NCBI GenBank assembly: GCA_033725935.1
Contig: MU867118.1
Span: 124,001 to 188,000 of the forward strand
Direction of reading: 5' to 3'
Length of the DNA stretch: 64,000 nt
Source of the DNA: Cladorrhinum sp. PSN259
Lineage: Eukaryota > Ascomycota > Sordariomycetes > Sordariales > Podosporaceae
The notes beneath the pieces were generated by a model. That model saw only the letters and a list, made by a program, of their open reading frames with translations. It ran no database searches and was not told where the DNA came from. Position numbers and translations under genes: made by a program. Below are positions 31,598 through 41,371 of the stretch, in pieces. Numbering within the stretch: position 1 is the first letter of the stretch; each line of letters opens with the position of its first letter.

Positions 31598-34500
31598 TTA
31601 CTTGGAACGATTCCACATTCCATGGCTATTTCCAGCACTCGGCATCATAGAACCACCCTTCAACTTATCCATCTCCTTCCTCACAACACTCGTGACATCA
31701 TTCTCACTGCCGCAGTGCTCACACTTATGCATCAACTTATCTCCAGCATTAGAAGTAGGCAACCCACCCGTCACACCCCATGAAGCAGTAGCCGCCGCAA
31801 GAGCGGGATCAACCGCCGATGACCGGTCCTTAGACTGGTGCAAGACGTTGTTATTATTTTGAGTCAAAGTAGAAGAAGGGGCAGGGGGAGGATTGAACGC
31901 AGAAACAGACGGCACCGAGGTAGGCTGCTTACTCTGCTGTTGATGGTGGTGCTGCTGCTGTTGCCAAGCCGTTGCCGATGAGACGACATCGTTAGTGGTA
32001 GATTCTCTGGGACTTACATCCCTCTCAGCACCATCAGCCTGTCTGGTGGTGTGAGGAGGGATGACAGACTGTCTGTAAGTGTCCGGCATGACCTCTGGGC
32101 TCATTTCTTGTCTGGGTGGCATGACAGACTGTCTATAACTCCCTGGCATGACCTCAGGACTCATGTTCTGAACCATACCCGGGTTAGGGAATGAGGTGAA
32201 ATGAGCGGCCGGCTGAGTAGGAGGCGGAGGGTTGGTAGCCCTGCCCGTCTCTGGCGCATGCAAGATGGTGTGATGGATCGGAGAGTTGGCATCGGTAGGG
32301 CTCGACGAGGAAGGCGGGAGAGGAAGGTCCTTGTTCCTCGACGAATTGGCATCAATAGAGTGTCGAGGCGGGATGACGGTTGCAGCAGTTGGAGCCTTCA
32401 CCGCTGGCTCGCTGGTCTGACGAGGATGATGCTCCTTTGGCTTGATCTTGACGCCCGATGGAGTTCCGGACGGAAGCTTGTTATACGGCCCTGTATCAGT
32501 GCGGTCGTTGTGTGGCCGGCTGGTGGCGTAATCGGACGAGGTATTATGCGCAGCGGTGGTTTCGGCCGAGGATGTATCGCGCTGGACACCCGAGGCGGTG
32601 CCAGAAGGAAGGTGCTTGTAACCGTCAGAAGCGCCGCCATCGGAAGTCTTGGCTTCTGATGGATGGGCAGACTGATTATGCTTGAGAGCAGCGGCACCAG
32701 AAGCGAGACCAGCAGCTCCCATTGCCGCAGCGCCCTTAGAATGGCCGGAATGAGTAGAGTCTGATAGTGGGGCAGAGTCGTTCTTCACTCCGGAAGCAGT
32801 ACCTGTCGAAAGGTGGTTGTACTGCCCTGGCTCCTGGGTGACAATACCACCAGTGGAAACATTATACTTTGATGGCTCAGCATGTCTCTGGCCAGCAGGT
32901 GCTCCATCTGGGAGAACAGTGCGTGCGACGTTGGTGTCGGTTGGCTGAGAAACGTGACCAATTCCTGACGCGGCGTCGATGTGAGGAGGCATCGGGGGCT
33001 CTCTGGGGTGCTCAAAAGGAGTAGGAACCTCCTCCGTCACGGGCAAGGTATTGTGATGGGCAGGCTGGTGGTTCCGCTTAGCCATGCCATACCCACCCGC
33101 ACCCGCTGCTAGGCCGGCTCCAACGCCAGCAGCAACCTGCGCGTTGTTGTTTGGTGCCACGGGAGGCTCGGTTTGATTCCATTGCCGAGGGGCTAGCGTA
33201 GGCTCTGCTCCATACTCATTCCGGGCGGCATCCTTGAGGTTCTCCTCCTTCTTGTGGTGATGAAGCCCCAATGCACCGGCACCGGCTCCAACAGCGGCTC
33301 CGGCAGCGAGCCTCTCCTTGCCATGGCCCGAGCGATCACTGTGCGTGGAAGAGGAGCGTCTGGTGCCCTCGTTCTTGCTCCCCTTGCGCAAAACATTGCG
33401 TGTCTTGGAGCTGGAGGTGGAGCCCTCAAGAATCTCCTCCTTGCGCTCAACCCTACCAGGCTCATGGGTAGTCGTGTCTTCCTTGGGCTCATCATCCTTG
33501 TGTCGGTGAAGAAACCCGAAAACTTTGGAGTGCCTCTTCTCCTCAGAGGGCAGCTGCTTCTTGTGCTTGTCTACCGATGCCGAGCGCTTCTCATCTCGCG
33601 ATTTGCGAGCAAAGAGACCGCCAGAGGCTTTGTGTCCATGATCCTCGCTGGCGCTCCTAGAATGTCTTGTCTCGGTGGGTTCAGCGGGAGTTGGCCCAAC
33701 CTGCTGATTGTTGTTCATGTGCTTGTTTGCAATGCCATAAGCGGCAGCGCCGGCCCCAATTCCAGCAGCGCCCCCGAGAGCGGTATCTCTTGTGCGGGAC
33801 CCCGACCGTCTTCGCTCATCGGCATGGGATGGTGCGAGTGGAAACGCACGCTGCTCAGGCTTAGGCTGCGCGACTGAGTTTCTCCACGAGACCTCATGAT
33901 CAGCATTCCGTGAGGTAGGCGCCGTAAGCAAGGCATCGGTTTGGGCTGGGGTGTTGTGAAGAGCTGCAGAAGTCACAGCTGGCGTGTTATTTTCGGCACC
34001 GGAGGGGCCAAAAGACTTCTGCTGCCCCTCCTTAATGTCTGGCAACGGAGCAGCAAACAGGGCACCGCTAGCGACGGAAGATGGCACAGATGCATCCCGC
34101 GTATTCCCAGTGCTCGTAGGACCAAGAGCAGCGCTGCGAGATCCAACGTCCGCCTTTCTGGGAATGGGCATCGCCTCGCCGCCGGATTGGGAGAAGCTGT
34201 GGCGCTGGCTCTCAACGTCGTTGCTGCCGTGTCCGGCTACGCTATTGTGGATACCATCCCTGGGAACGTCAGAGCTGATGCCGGTGATGTGGGATGTTTC
34301 ATAGGCTGCTGACCTTTGGTGGAGGCCATGGTGCTGCGCATGATCATCATTCGCGCTGCCATGGCCAGTCACAGTGTTGTAGATACCGCCACCGGCGGCC
34401 TTGCGGATGCTTCCCCAATATGGAGGCTCGGAAGCATCGCTCTGGTGTGTAGAGTTCTCGACGGTAGTGTTACCAGATTCCGTATAGGCAATCCCGCTCA

Positions 34501-34963
34501 ACCGTGAGCCACTCTCGCTCTTCCTTTGGGGGAATTCTTCCCCGGAATCCCTTGGTGGGACCTGTGCCCTGGGAACGCTGCTCTCAGCCACCCGTCTGTG
34601 GACGTCCTGATCTGCGCCCTGTGATGGGAGGTCTGGATTGCGGGGTAGGAGGTTTGGGTCGTGGGGTTGGTGGTTCAATTTTGATGGCTCAAACACAGTC
34701 TTGTCGGTGTCGTTCCGGCTGTAGGTGCCACCGCCAACTGCTTCTGAGGGCCCATCCCAGCGGTACTCCTTCTGTGAGGTATAAACTGGTTCCGTATCGG
34801 TCAAACCAACGCCAGAATCCGCCGGAGCGTGGCCGCGGGGGTCTTGAGGCTTGTGCAACTTGTTGTGGATCTGATGAGACTGAGGCTCCTGAATCGGGGT
34901 CTCGTCAGGGGTTGCGGGGACAGAGCCGGGATAGGCGCCCGGAAGAGCGTATGCTGAGGACAT
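31598..34963 (-). CDS. Large disordered protein with Gly/Ala zipper-like segments
   Basis: An intronless 1121-residue protein, rich in Ser, Thr, Pro, His and Gly and mostly disordered. Repeats seen: a GIYNTVTGHGS-type motif near residues 190-250; a tyrosine-led motif of the type YNKLPSGTPSGVK, about three copies between 700 and 860; and two tandem copies of a roughly 20-residue unit, SPEVMPGSYRQSVMPP, near 930-975. Four short Gly/Ala-rich hydrophobic segments (about 393-410, 548-565, 608-625, 741-758; for example GAAVGAGAGALGLHHHKK) look like glycine-zipper helices spaced along the chain. The C-terminus carries a conserved-looking CEHCG pair and a basic tail. Start MSSAYALPGAYPG is the first ATG in the frame. 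I do not recognise the family; a scaffold or membrane/wall-associated role is only a guess. Confidence 0.75.
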   Translation of the reverse strand: MSSAYALPGAYPGSVPATPDETPIQEPQSHQIHNKLHKPQDPRGHAPADSGVGLTDTEPVYTSQKEYRWDGPSEAVGGGTYSRNDTDKTVFEPSKLNHQPHDPNLLPRNPDLPSQGADQDVHRRVAESSVPRAQVPPRDSGEEFPQRKSESGSRLSGIAYTESGNTTVENSTHQSDASEPPYWGSIRKAAGGGIYNTVTGHGSANDDHAQHHGLHQRSAAYETSHITGISSDVPRDGIHNSVAGHGSNDVESQRHSFSQSGGEAMPIPRKADVGSRSAALGPTSTGNTRDASVPSSVASGALFAAPLPDIKEGQQKSFGPSGAENNTPAVTSAALHNTPAQTDALLTAPTSRNADHEVSWRNSVAQPKPEQRAFPLAPSHADERRRSGSRTRDTALGGAAGIGAGAAAYGIANKHMNNNQQVGPTPAEPTETRHSRSASEDHGHKASGGLFARKSRDEKRSASVDKHKKQLPSEEKRHSKVFGFLHRHKDDEPKEDTTTHEPGRVERKEEILEGSTSSSKTRNVLRKGSKNEGTRRSSSTHSDRSGHGKERLAAGAAVGAGAGALGLHHHKKEENLKDAARNEYGAEPTLAPRQWNQTEPPVAPNNNAQVAAGVGAGLAAGAGGYGMAKRNHQPAHHNTLPVTEEVPTPFEHPREPPMPPHIDAASGIGHVSQPTDTNVARTVLPDGAPAGQRHAEPSKYNVSTGGIVTQEPGQYNHLSTGTASGVKNDSAPLSDSTHSGHSKGAAAMGAAGLASGAAALKHNQSAHPSEAKTSDGGASDGYKHLPSGTASGVQRDTSSAETTAAHNTSSDYATSRPHNDRTDTGPYNKLPSGTPSGVKIKPKEHHPRQTSEPAVKAPTAATVIPPRHSIDANSSRNKDLPLPPSSSSPTDANSPIHHTILHAPETGRATNPPPPTQPAAHFTSFPNPGMVQNMSPEVMPGSYRQSVMPPRQEMSPEVMPDTYRQSVIPPHTTRQADGAERDVSPRESTTNDVVSSATAWQQQQHHHQQQSKQPTSVPSVSAFNPPPAPSSTLTQNNNNVLHQSKDRSSAVDPALAAATASWGVTGGLPTSNAGDKLMHKCEHCGSENDVTSVVRKEMDKLKGGSMMPSAGNSHGMWNRSK

Positions 34964-35968
34964 GGCGGCGTTATCGGTATCTTCAAGCTGCTGTCAGATC
35001 GGACCCTGCAGATGGTCACTAGCGTTAGCTCGTGAGGCTTTGGGATGTTTATATTATATTGTGTGTGTACGTCGTCGCAAGGTGTGTTTATGAGGCGCCA
35101 AAAGGTTGGAGTATCAGTAGGAGACCTCGGGGTGTTGTTGGATAAATAATATGAGAATTATCAAGTTCTATTTGCCATGTATCAGCGTCATCTGGGATTG
35201 CAACATATTGAGTACTACGTCAATGGCCGAATTGACGGTTGGTCGTCGATCCGGTTCAAAGTGCTCAAAGGAGGTCAATCTTGACATCATCGTGGTACCG
35301 GGATCGAAGAATGGACCAATTGCGTGTTGTAAAATGGAAGCGGGAGTGCACTACTCCACTGCGATTTGGGATGGGCTTGGCGCGTTTCCCAAGGAAGGAA
35401 ACAGTGTCGTCACTGGCGTCTTGCAACACCTGCCACATGGTCCATCTGCGGTGTTTGGGTCTCAAGAAAACCTGGAACAAAAGAACTCGTGCGTCAATTG
35501 GAAAACGACAGCTCCACCCGATTGGATGTTGCAATGCAGAGCTTAGACTAGGACTGAAGCCAGTTGCGGGGAGGTGCAGGGAAAAAGAAGGAAAGAAAAT
35601 TGGGCTTGGTCCAGTGGCTGCCAAATTATGCAAGTACAGTGTGAACCTGAATTATTGAGTCCTTCGATTAACTGGGCTCGGGTCGCAGTAAATAGTCGAC
35701 TATGAGCATTCTATCATCTGATAAGTGACTTAAAACACTAGTTTCTAATGAAAGTAAAACTTGGTCGACATAGCACTCCCCTTGGACGATATTCAAGTCA
35801 TGAATAATTTCGTGCACAAAAAATACCGTACGGCAATGACTCAGCACAGTGAGAAACCCCACCAACCCCCCAATTTCCAAAAATTTGCAAACCAAAACCC
35901 AAATTCTCTGCGAAACCAAAACCAAACCAGACCTGTCCGCCCAAACACCCACTCCAAAATAAACCATC
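34964..35968. other. 1.0-kb spacer
   Basis: Upstream region of the disordered-protein gene and 3' flank of the next minus-strand gene. ORFs on both strands near 35150-35660 overlap each other and show no recognisable features. No gene called. Confidence 0.45.
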
Positions 35969-38296
35969 TCACTTCTCCTGAATTTCAACCCACCCAGAAC
36001 TTGAAAACGCTGAACCGTAATCATCACCGTCGTCTTCCGAATCCGCAATCACGCTCAAAGCAAACAAACTTCCATACCCACTCGTCTCCGACATCAATAT
36101 AGACCCCAACAGTGGATCTCCTTCCCCACCTTGCCCCTCCCCCTCACGCCCCTCATCCCCCTCCCCCGCATCTTCTTCTTCTCCATCCAGCAATATCAGC
36201 ACCCTCCGCCTTGTCCCATCCGACGTTCTCGATCTGGCCATTGGAGACGGTCCTTTTCTTTCATTATTGCCGAGTTGAAATACCCGGTGGGTTGATTCGC
36301 TGCTGTCGGTGTCGTAGTTGCTTATACTTGTCGTTTCCCTTTCCAGTGTTGTGCCGGGATTTATTTCCGGCTCTCCTTGAACATGTTGCACGCACTCCGT
36401 AACGACCAATAAACCCTCCTCCTCCCCCACACTATCATCTCCCCTAGCCTCACTCTTTTCCTTTCCTTTTCCATCACTTATTTGTGATGATATTCGCTCA
36501 TCTTTTCGTCGTCGTCCGTAAGTCGGCATGTGATAGTCAGGCGAGAACGTAACTCTTCTGCACGACGAGATGGAGTTAGACTGGTCGTTATTCTTTTTCA
36601 GTTCAACAGAATTGTCAGGAGTGCATTTTGTTCTTCCCCTTGATTCTCTTTGACTTCCAGACTCCTCTCTTGACTCTCTTGCGTACGATTGAGGTCGAGT
36701 CAGTGATTGCGAGCGGACGACGGCTGCTGCTGCTGCGGCAACTCCTACTGTCGTGCTCCCTCCTACTGATACGGGTTGTTGTTGTGCAGAGGAGGAGGAG
36801 GAGGATTGGGCGGCGGATGATTGGTTCTGGTTCTGGGAGGCTTGGAATTCTTCGGGGGATTGGAGACGGCGGATAAAACCGTATTTCGCAATCTTCACAC
36901 GCGTGGATAATCAGTTGGCAAAAAGAAACCCTCGAGCCCCGTGTTGGTGACTTTGGAGAAAAGGGGGGAAAAATACGCACCTGCTCCTCCGCTTCAGACT
37001 GCAGATCCCTCGTCTCGTATTTCGGCCAGAAGATCCTGCTCGTGCAGCAGGAAACACAAAACTTTGATCGGTCGGGATGTAGAGGCTTGCCGGAGTCATT
37101 TTGGGCTCTAATCTCTGGCGGCTGCGAGGAGGACCGAAACAGAGACATGAAACCCCATCCTATCTCGCGCAGACGGACCTCGACGTCAAAGTCAAAGTGG
37201 AGGTGCCGGCGCAGTTCGTGTAAGCCGTCCGAGGTTTGATGCCGAAGGATGTGGTCGATGTTCTCGGCGTCGACTTCGCGAGTTACGGTCAACGGGCAGG
37301 TCATGGTTTCGTAGATCTCGGGGGTCCAGAGGTGGAGCTGGGCTTCGGTCTGGCCTGACCAGTGGGCGGCGCGGTTGTATTGTCTGCCGTGGGACTGGCG
37401 CTGGCGGCAGTGGGTGTGTGAACGACGGCAGGAACAGTGGTCGGCGTGGGAGGAAGAGACTTTGAAGGATGATTCTGATGAGCCATTGATTGGGCCTGCG
37501 AGGCCGAGAAGAGATACAAGAGGTTGGCGGTTGTCTCTTAGTTCGTAATGGGGTTGTGGGTCTGAGAAGACTGTCATTTTGGGTTCTCCGGTATTTGTGT
37601 TGGTTTGAGGAGGCTTACAAGTTTCGTAAGTGAGAGACTTTCGCCAGCTGCGTAGCTTTCTCTCATAAGTTACCTTGCTTGCATGTTGAGCGTGGACTGT
37701 CATGGCCGGCAAAGGGTGTCCAACGGCCGCTCCGGCAACGCCAGCTGTCCAGCCGGTGTCTACACCATTTTCATTCCGCATGGCGATATCAGTGACTACA
37801 TCGTCGCCTTTGGGGAGGAGATCATGTCTCTCGCCGCTGCGATAAAGATACCTGACGTTGATGGAATCAAATATGCGATTATGTCGTTGGATTCTGGAAT
37901 GTCAGTAGCAATCGGATTACAAGGCGAAGTGAAGATCACTCACTCTCCGGTAACCCGGTTGATGTTCAACTGCAGCTTGAGACTCAATATGATTCGATAT
38001 ATTGGCCTGGCACCTGGATCCCCGCGATTATATGTCCCTGATCGCTCAATACGCATCACCGGCTCCAAAACACTAACAGACGAGTATTGCCCCCTTCCTC
38101 CTTGGATACTCTCCTCAAGATTGATTGGATGAATATGTGATAGAAGGACTGGACTAGGTTGTGGTGCCACTGGTGGGTAATCTGGCGGACATGGTTGTTG
38201 TGGTTGTTGTTGTTCCGCGGGTCTACAGGACCTTCGCGACCTGCGCCGTCCCTCTCTGCCGCGACGGTGACGGTTAGACTCGTAGCACTCGGACAT
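35969..38296 (-). CDS. Three-exon protein of unknown function, acidic/Ser-rich C-terminus
   Basis: My model: exons 38296-37944, 37893-36981 and 36892-35969; introns of 50 bp (GTGAGT...TTCCAG, TACTGAC branch) and 88 bp (GTGCGT...GTGAAG), with phases that agree throughout, giving 729 residues. The N-terminus is Arg/Gln/Pro-rich (RRRSRRSCRPAEQQQPQQ). The middle holds a His/Cys/Arg-rich patch (DHCSCRRSHTHCRQRQSHGR), then 'KFCVSCCTSRIFWPKYETRD' and, across the second intron, 'EEQIAKYGFIRRLQ'. The last 250 residues are Ser/Gln-rich and then strongly acidic (LDGEEEDAGEGDEG). The central part (residues about 90-320) looks folded; the rest looks disordered. I do not recognise it. The clean splicing of three frames into one is the main reason to believe it is real. 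The start could lie upstream. Confidence 0.65.
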
Positions 38297-40178
38297 TCGA
38301 CGTTTTCGAATATCGGTTTGTTGTTGACATGATTGGTAGATTTGATGAAAGAGGAAAAAGGGTCCTGGGAGGTGCTATCAAGTCCATGATGTATATCATC
38401 CGAGATGTGAAAGAAAGTCCAAGTTGAAAGATGGCTGCAAGAAAGATGTAAGGGTGACCCTGTCACTCATGACCATATTCAAAAGTAGAATCTCCATGTT
38501 CACAGTCAGGCTTGATTCCATAGCTCAGAGTCTAATGCGATTGGTACTAGAATCACAGTTTTGCTCACAAATCTAGAGTGAAAAAAAATGGGTAGGGTGA
38601 TCCTTTGTTTTTAATGGGGCTTGGTAGCACGTGGTTGTGCTGTGTTATCGGCTACGTTCCCGAAAACTCCAGCCTTCCAGATCATGTGGTGGTGGCCAAG
38701 AGGTCCCAAGACTGGAAGCACCGCTGCTGCATTGACTAAAGTAAGCTTCTGTAGTATTGAAAGCACACTAATGCAGCCCAAGTCAACGTCAGTGAGTCTC
38801 TTCCAGCCCTATAGAGTGCCTTCGTGAAAGCTTGACTTGAAACTTTGGATTTAGACGGATCCGCATTTGACGACGGTCGTGCCAGTGAGGCTGGTATTAT
38901 TTTGATACCTATTCGCCAGTGCCGCCAGTGCCGCCAACCTCTGGCTAACCACCCACTTATACACCACCTGATTTACTATGAATAATATCTTGAATCACAT
39001 CGTCGTGGACATACATGATTGGTTTCACTTGACTTGAATTTCTTCACATCTCGAAAGAAAGTAATCTGCACTTTGACAAATGACACATGTCAGCTGAGGC
39101 ATCACTCAACTTTAGATCAGCTTAAGCATCTAATCCCTTTCACCTGATGCATCATTTCGGACCAGTTGAGAAATTTTTAAGATGCATAATGTGGACAATA
39201 CTAGGTTGAACCAGCAAATAGTATGCCATTAATCCCAATCTTTTCGTTGAATTAGGATCAGTTGATGATCAGATGCTCGGAGGTTGTCTGTCCGTCTGGT
39301 CTCTTTTTCCCAGCCTCCACGCATCTTGGCACCCCGGATTACATGTATCAACTGTTTTCTTGGGAATCGTCTAGGCTTTAGTAACCTATCCATAGAAATG
39401 ATCATCCATGCAGATTAAAATTCTTTCCAAGTATTTACGAGGCGCATGACTGGACGAAATTGCAAAAGTAAACATATAAAAGGGTGCCTCCTAGTTATAT
39501 CCACAAGCTTCTCTCAAGTAACCGGGTTTCCCATCTCTCAATTTCATCATCCAAACTCAGAGTTCGAGCGGCTGCTGCCGGAGATTGAAAACTTCAGATG
39601 AATACCAAGACTTGACATCATGCGTGAAAGAAAATGCGAAAAAAAAACCTGTTGCTGGAGGGTTCCTGACTCGATATTTGAACGATGTTGAAGTTCTTCT
39701 TCCCCAGATACCCCAGGCCAAACTCTGTTCTCGCATCGCGATGATCTGGGGTAAGCCCGGGGCAGAACTTAGTGGATATCCATGCCACTCCAGGTTTTTC
39801 ACAAAAAAATTTCTTTCAGTAGTTTGTTGGATCCTTGCCACGAGAAATCCGGGATGGCGCCACTTGTTTCCACAAAGCACCGAAAGGACTCCGTTCCCAA
39901 ACCCGCAGCCCATCTTGGATAAATGTTCACTGGGGAAAATCGGGGGAAGCGGTGATCTCTCCAGGAAAACACACGCGACATCGACATGGAGTGCATGGAG
40001 GAGAAGCAAAGGATGCCTTCAGGTCTCCGGCCGAGTCGAGTCATGTCTCGGAGGACTGGTGGCGTTTAATAGGTGAGGATGGCGCCGTTAGTTGAGAACC
40101 GGAGTCCACACTCCCCACCCGTTCAATCCACAATCCACAATATCACCGAATCCACGCCGCCGCCGGTTAAATTCAAAC

Positions 40179-40499
40179 ATGGTCCGCGAGAGCCTCGTAT
40201 TTTGTAGTCTCGGTTTGTTTGTTCTAGCTTCTTCGTCCGCCAAATGCGATTCGCCAGATGTAACCAGATGTCGGGAGTCCAAAAACTCCCCGCGGGGAAC
40301 GTGCAGCAACTTACTTACTAGTAGTAGAGATTTTGCCCACATCCCCCGCGAGATCCCACTTCCCCCCCGCAAGTTTTGTTCTCCTTCCCCGGCGGTTTCC
40401 TGTTCGGATGCGAAGGCGAACGATGCGGTAACGAAAAAAAAGTTGCAGCGGTGGCCAAGGCCCAAGCTTTTTAAATTTTTTTCCAAGCCTTGCCATTGA
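40179..40499 (+). CDS. Possible small secreted Cys-containing peptide
   Basis: A 106-codon ORF starting MVRESLVFCSLGLFVLASSS, which reads like a signal peptide, followed by a chain with six further cysteines (KCDSP, TRCRES, GTCSNL, KFCSP, VSCSD, KPCH). It has no recognised family, and the opposite strand is open over the same bases, so it may be chance. It lies 0.9 kb upstream of the glucose transporter, perhaps within its long leader. Confidence 0.2.
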   Translation: MVRESLVFCSLGLFVLASSSAKCDSPDVTRCRESKNSPRGTCSNLLTSSRDFAHIPREIPLPPRKFCSPSPAVSCSDAKANDAVTKKKLQRWPRPKLFKFFSKPCH

Positions 40500-40712
40500 C
40501 CGCTGAACCCCTGAACCCCTGAATGGTTGGTTACACCAAAACAAAAATGTGCAGACTTCTTGTTTACACATCCTAGGACATGGGACATGTGCAGTTATAT
40601 ACACTTTTATAACTGAAAAATGATATCACATGAAATTAAAATATCCAGATTCCCAATGCTGATAATTTCGAGATCTGCATCTTACCTTTTGGGGGGCGCC
40701 AGTGCAAAATTC

Positions 40713-40718
40713 CTGGGG
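40713..40718 (+). promoter_or_regulatory. Possible CreA/CRE-1 site (CTGGGG)
   Basis: Matches the SYGGRG carbon-catabolite-repressor consensus, 654 bp upstream of the glucose-transporter start. A second match (GTGGGG) lies at 40944-40949. The consensus is short and occurs by chance often; the assignment is inference from gene function. Confidence 0.25.
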
Positions 40719-40943
40719 AGTCTCCGAGTGGGTGGATCCGAGACAACCAAAAACGGACGGCCCGAACCAAAGGACCCCTGTGTTTATTCAAAAGCCAGTG
40801 ATTTAACGTCATCTGCCATTGAACACTACCAGCGCTCACTGCCGTGCCCTGCTCCCTTCCAAAAACTTTGGCAGGGTCAACCCCCGGTCAACAAACCCCA
40901 GGCCCATGAACCAGATATCCACCCACACGTTCGTTTCTCCAGT

Positions 40944-40949
40944 GTGGGG
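40944..40949 (+). promoter_or_regulatory. Possible CreA/CRE-1 site (GTGGGG)
   Basis: Second SYGGRG match, 423 bp upstream of the transporter start codon and about 150 bp upstream of a TATA-like element. Weak evidence. Confidence 0.25.
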
Positions 40950-41097
40950 AGGAAACAGCAGCTTGGAAAGGGCACGAGGACATGCAAAGGGAGACCTACC
41001 TAGCTCTTCAAGGTCAGCTAGGCCAGACACGAACGAGAGAAAGAGCCGCAAACGCCGGGTAGGCCGGGGGTGGAGGAGATGTAGAAGAAACTCTTTC

Positions 41098-41106
41098 TAT
41101 ATAATA
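41098..41106 (+). promoter_or_regulatory. TATA-like element of the glucose transporter
   Basis: The sequence tatataata is followed about 35-50 bases downstream by a pyrimidine-rich stretch (ctcttttttctttttttctg, 41138-41157), a common arrangement before transcription starts in strongly expressed fungal genes. It is 266 bp upstream of the ATG. Confidence 0.4.
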
Positions 41107-41371
41107 CTGAGAATCATCCCGAGACAATCTGGACAATCTCTTTTTTCTTTTTTTCTGTATCATAATTCAAACAACAACCTTCAGCGCAGGGGGCTTTCAG
41201 CTTATCGCTTCTACATACCACCTATTCTTGCCCCTTGCTTCAGCATTCTCGACCTCCTCCTATCCCTTAATTGAGACTGTCGGGAACAAAACTCTTCACC
41301 TTCCTCCCCATTCATCCTGGACCGGGACGAACTACTAAACAATCAAACAAACGCCAAGTACACAACACACA

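Larger units (their letters stand above)
38297..41371. other. 3.1-kb spacer upstream of the glucose transporter
   Basis: The longest gene-poor stretch. Bases 38940-39500 are AT-rich; 39550-40100 and 40680-41080 are GC-richer, with ORFs on both strands. It includes the 5' leader and promoter of the transporter gene. The only ORF worth noting is the possible secreted peptide at 40179-40499. A regulatory or non-coding RNA is possible but not shown. Confidence 0.45.

Noticed and set aside
35151..35658. Overlapping ORFs on both strands
   Set aside because: No domain, signal peptide or splice-supported extension.
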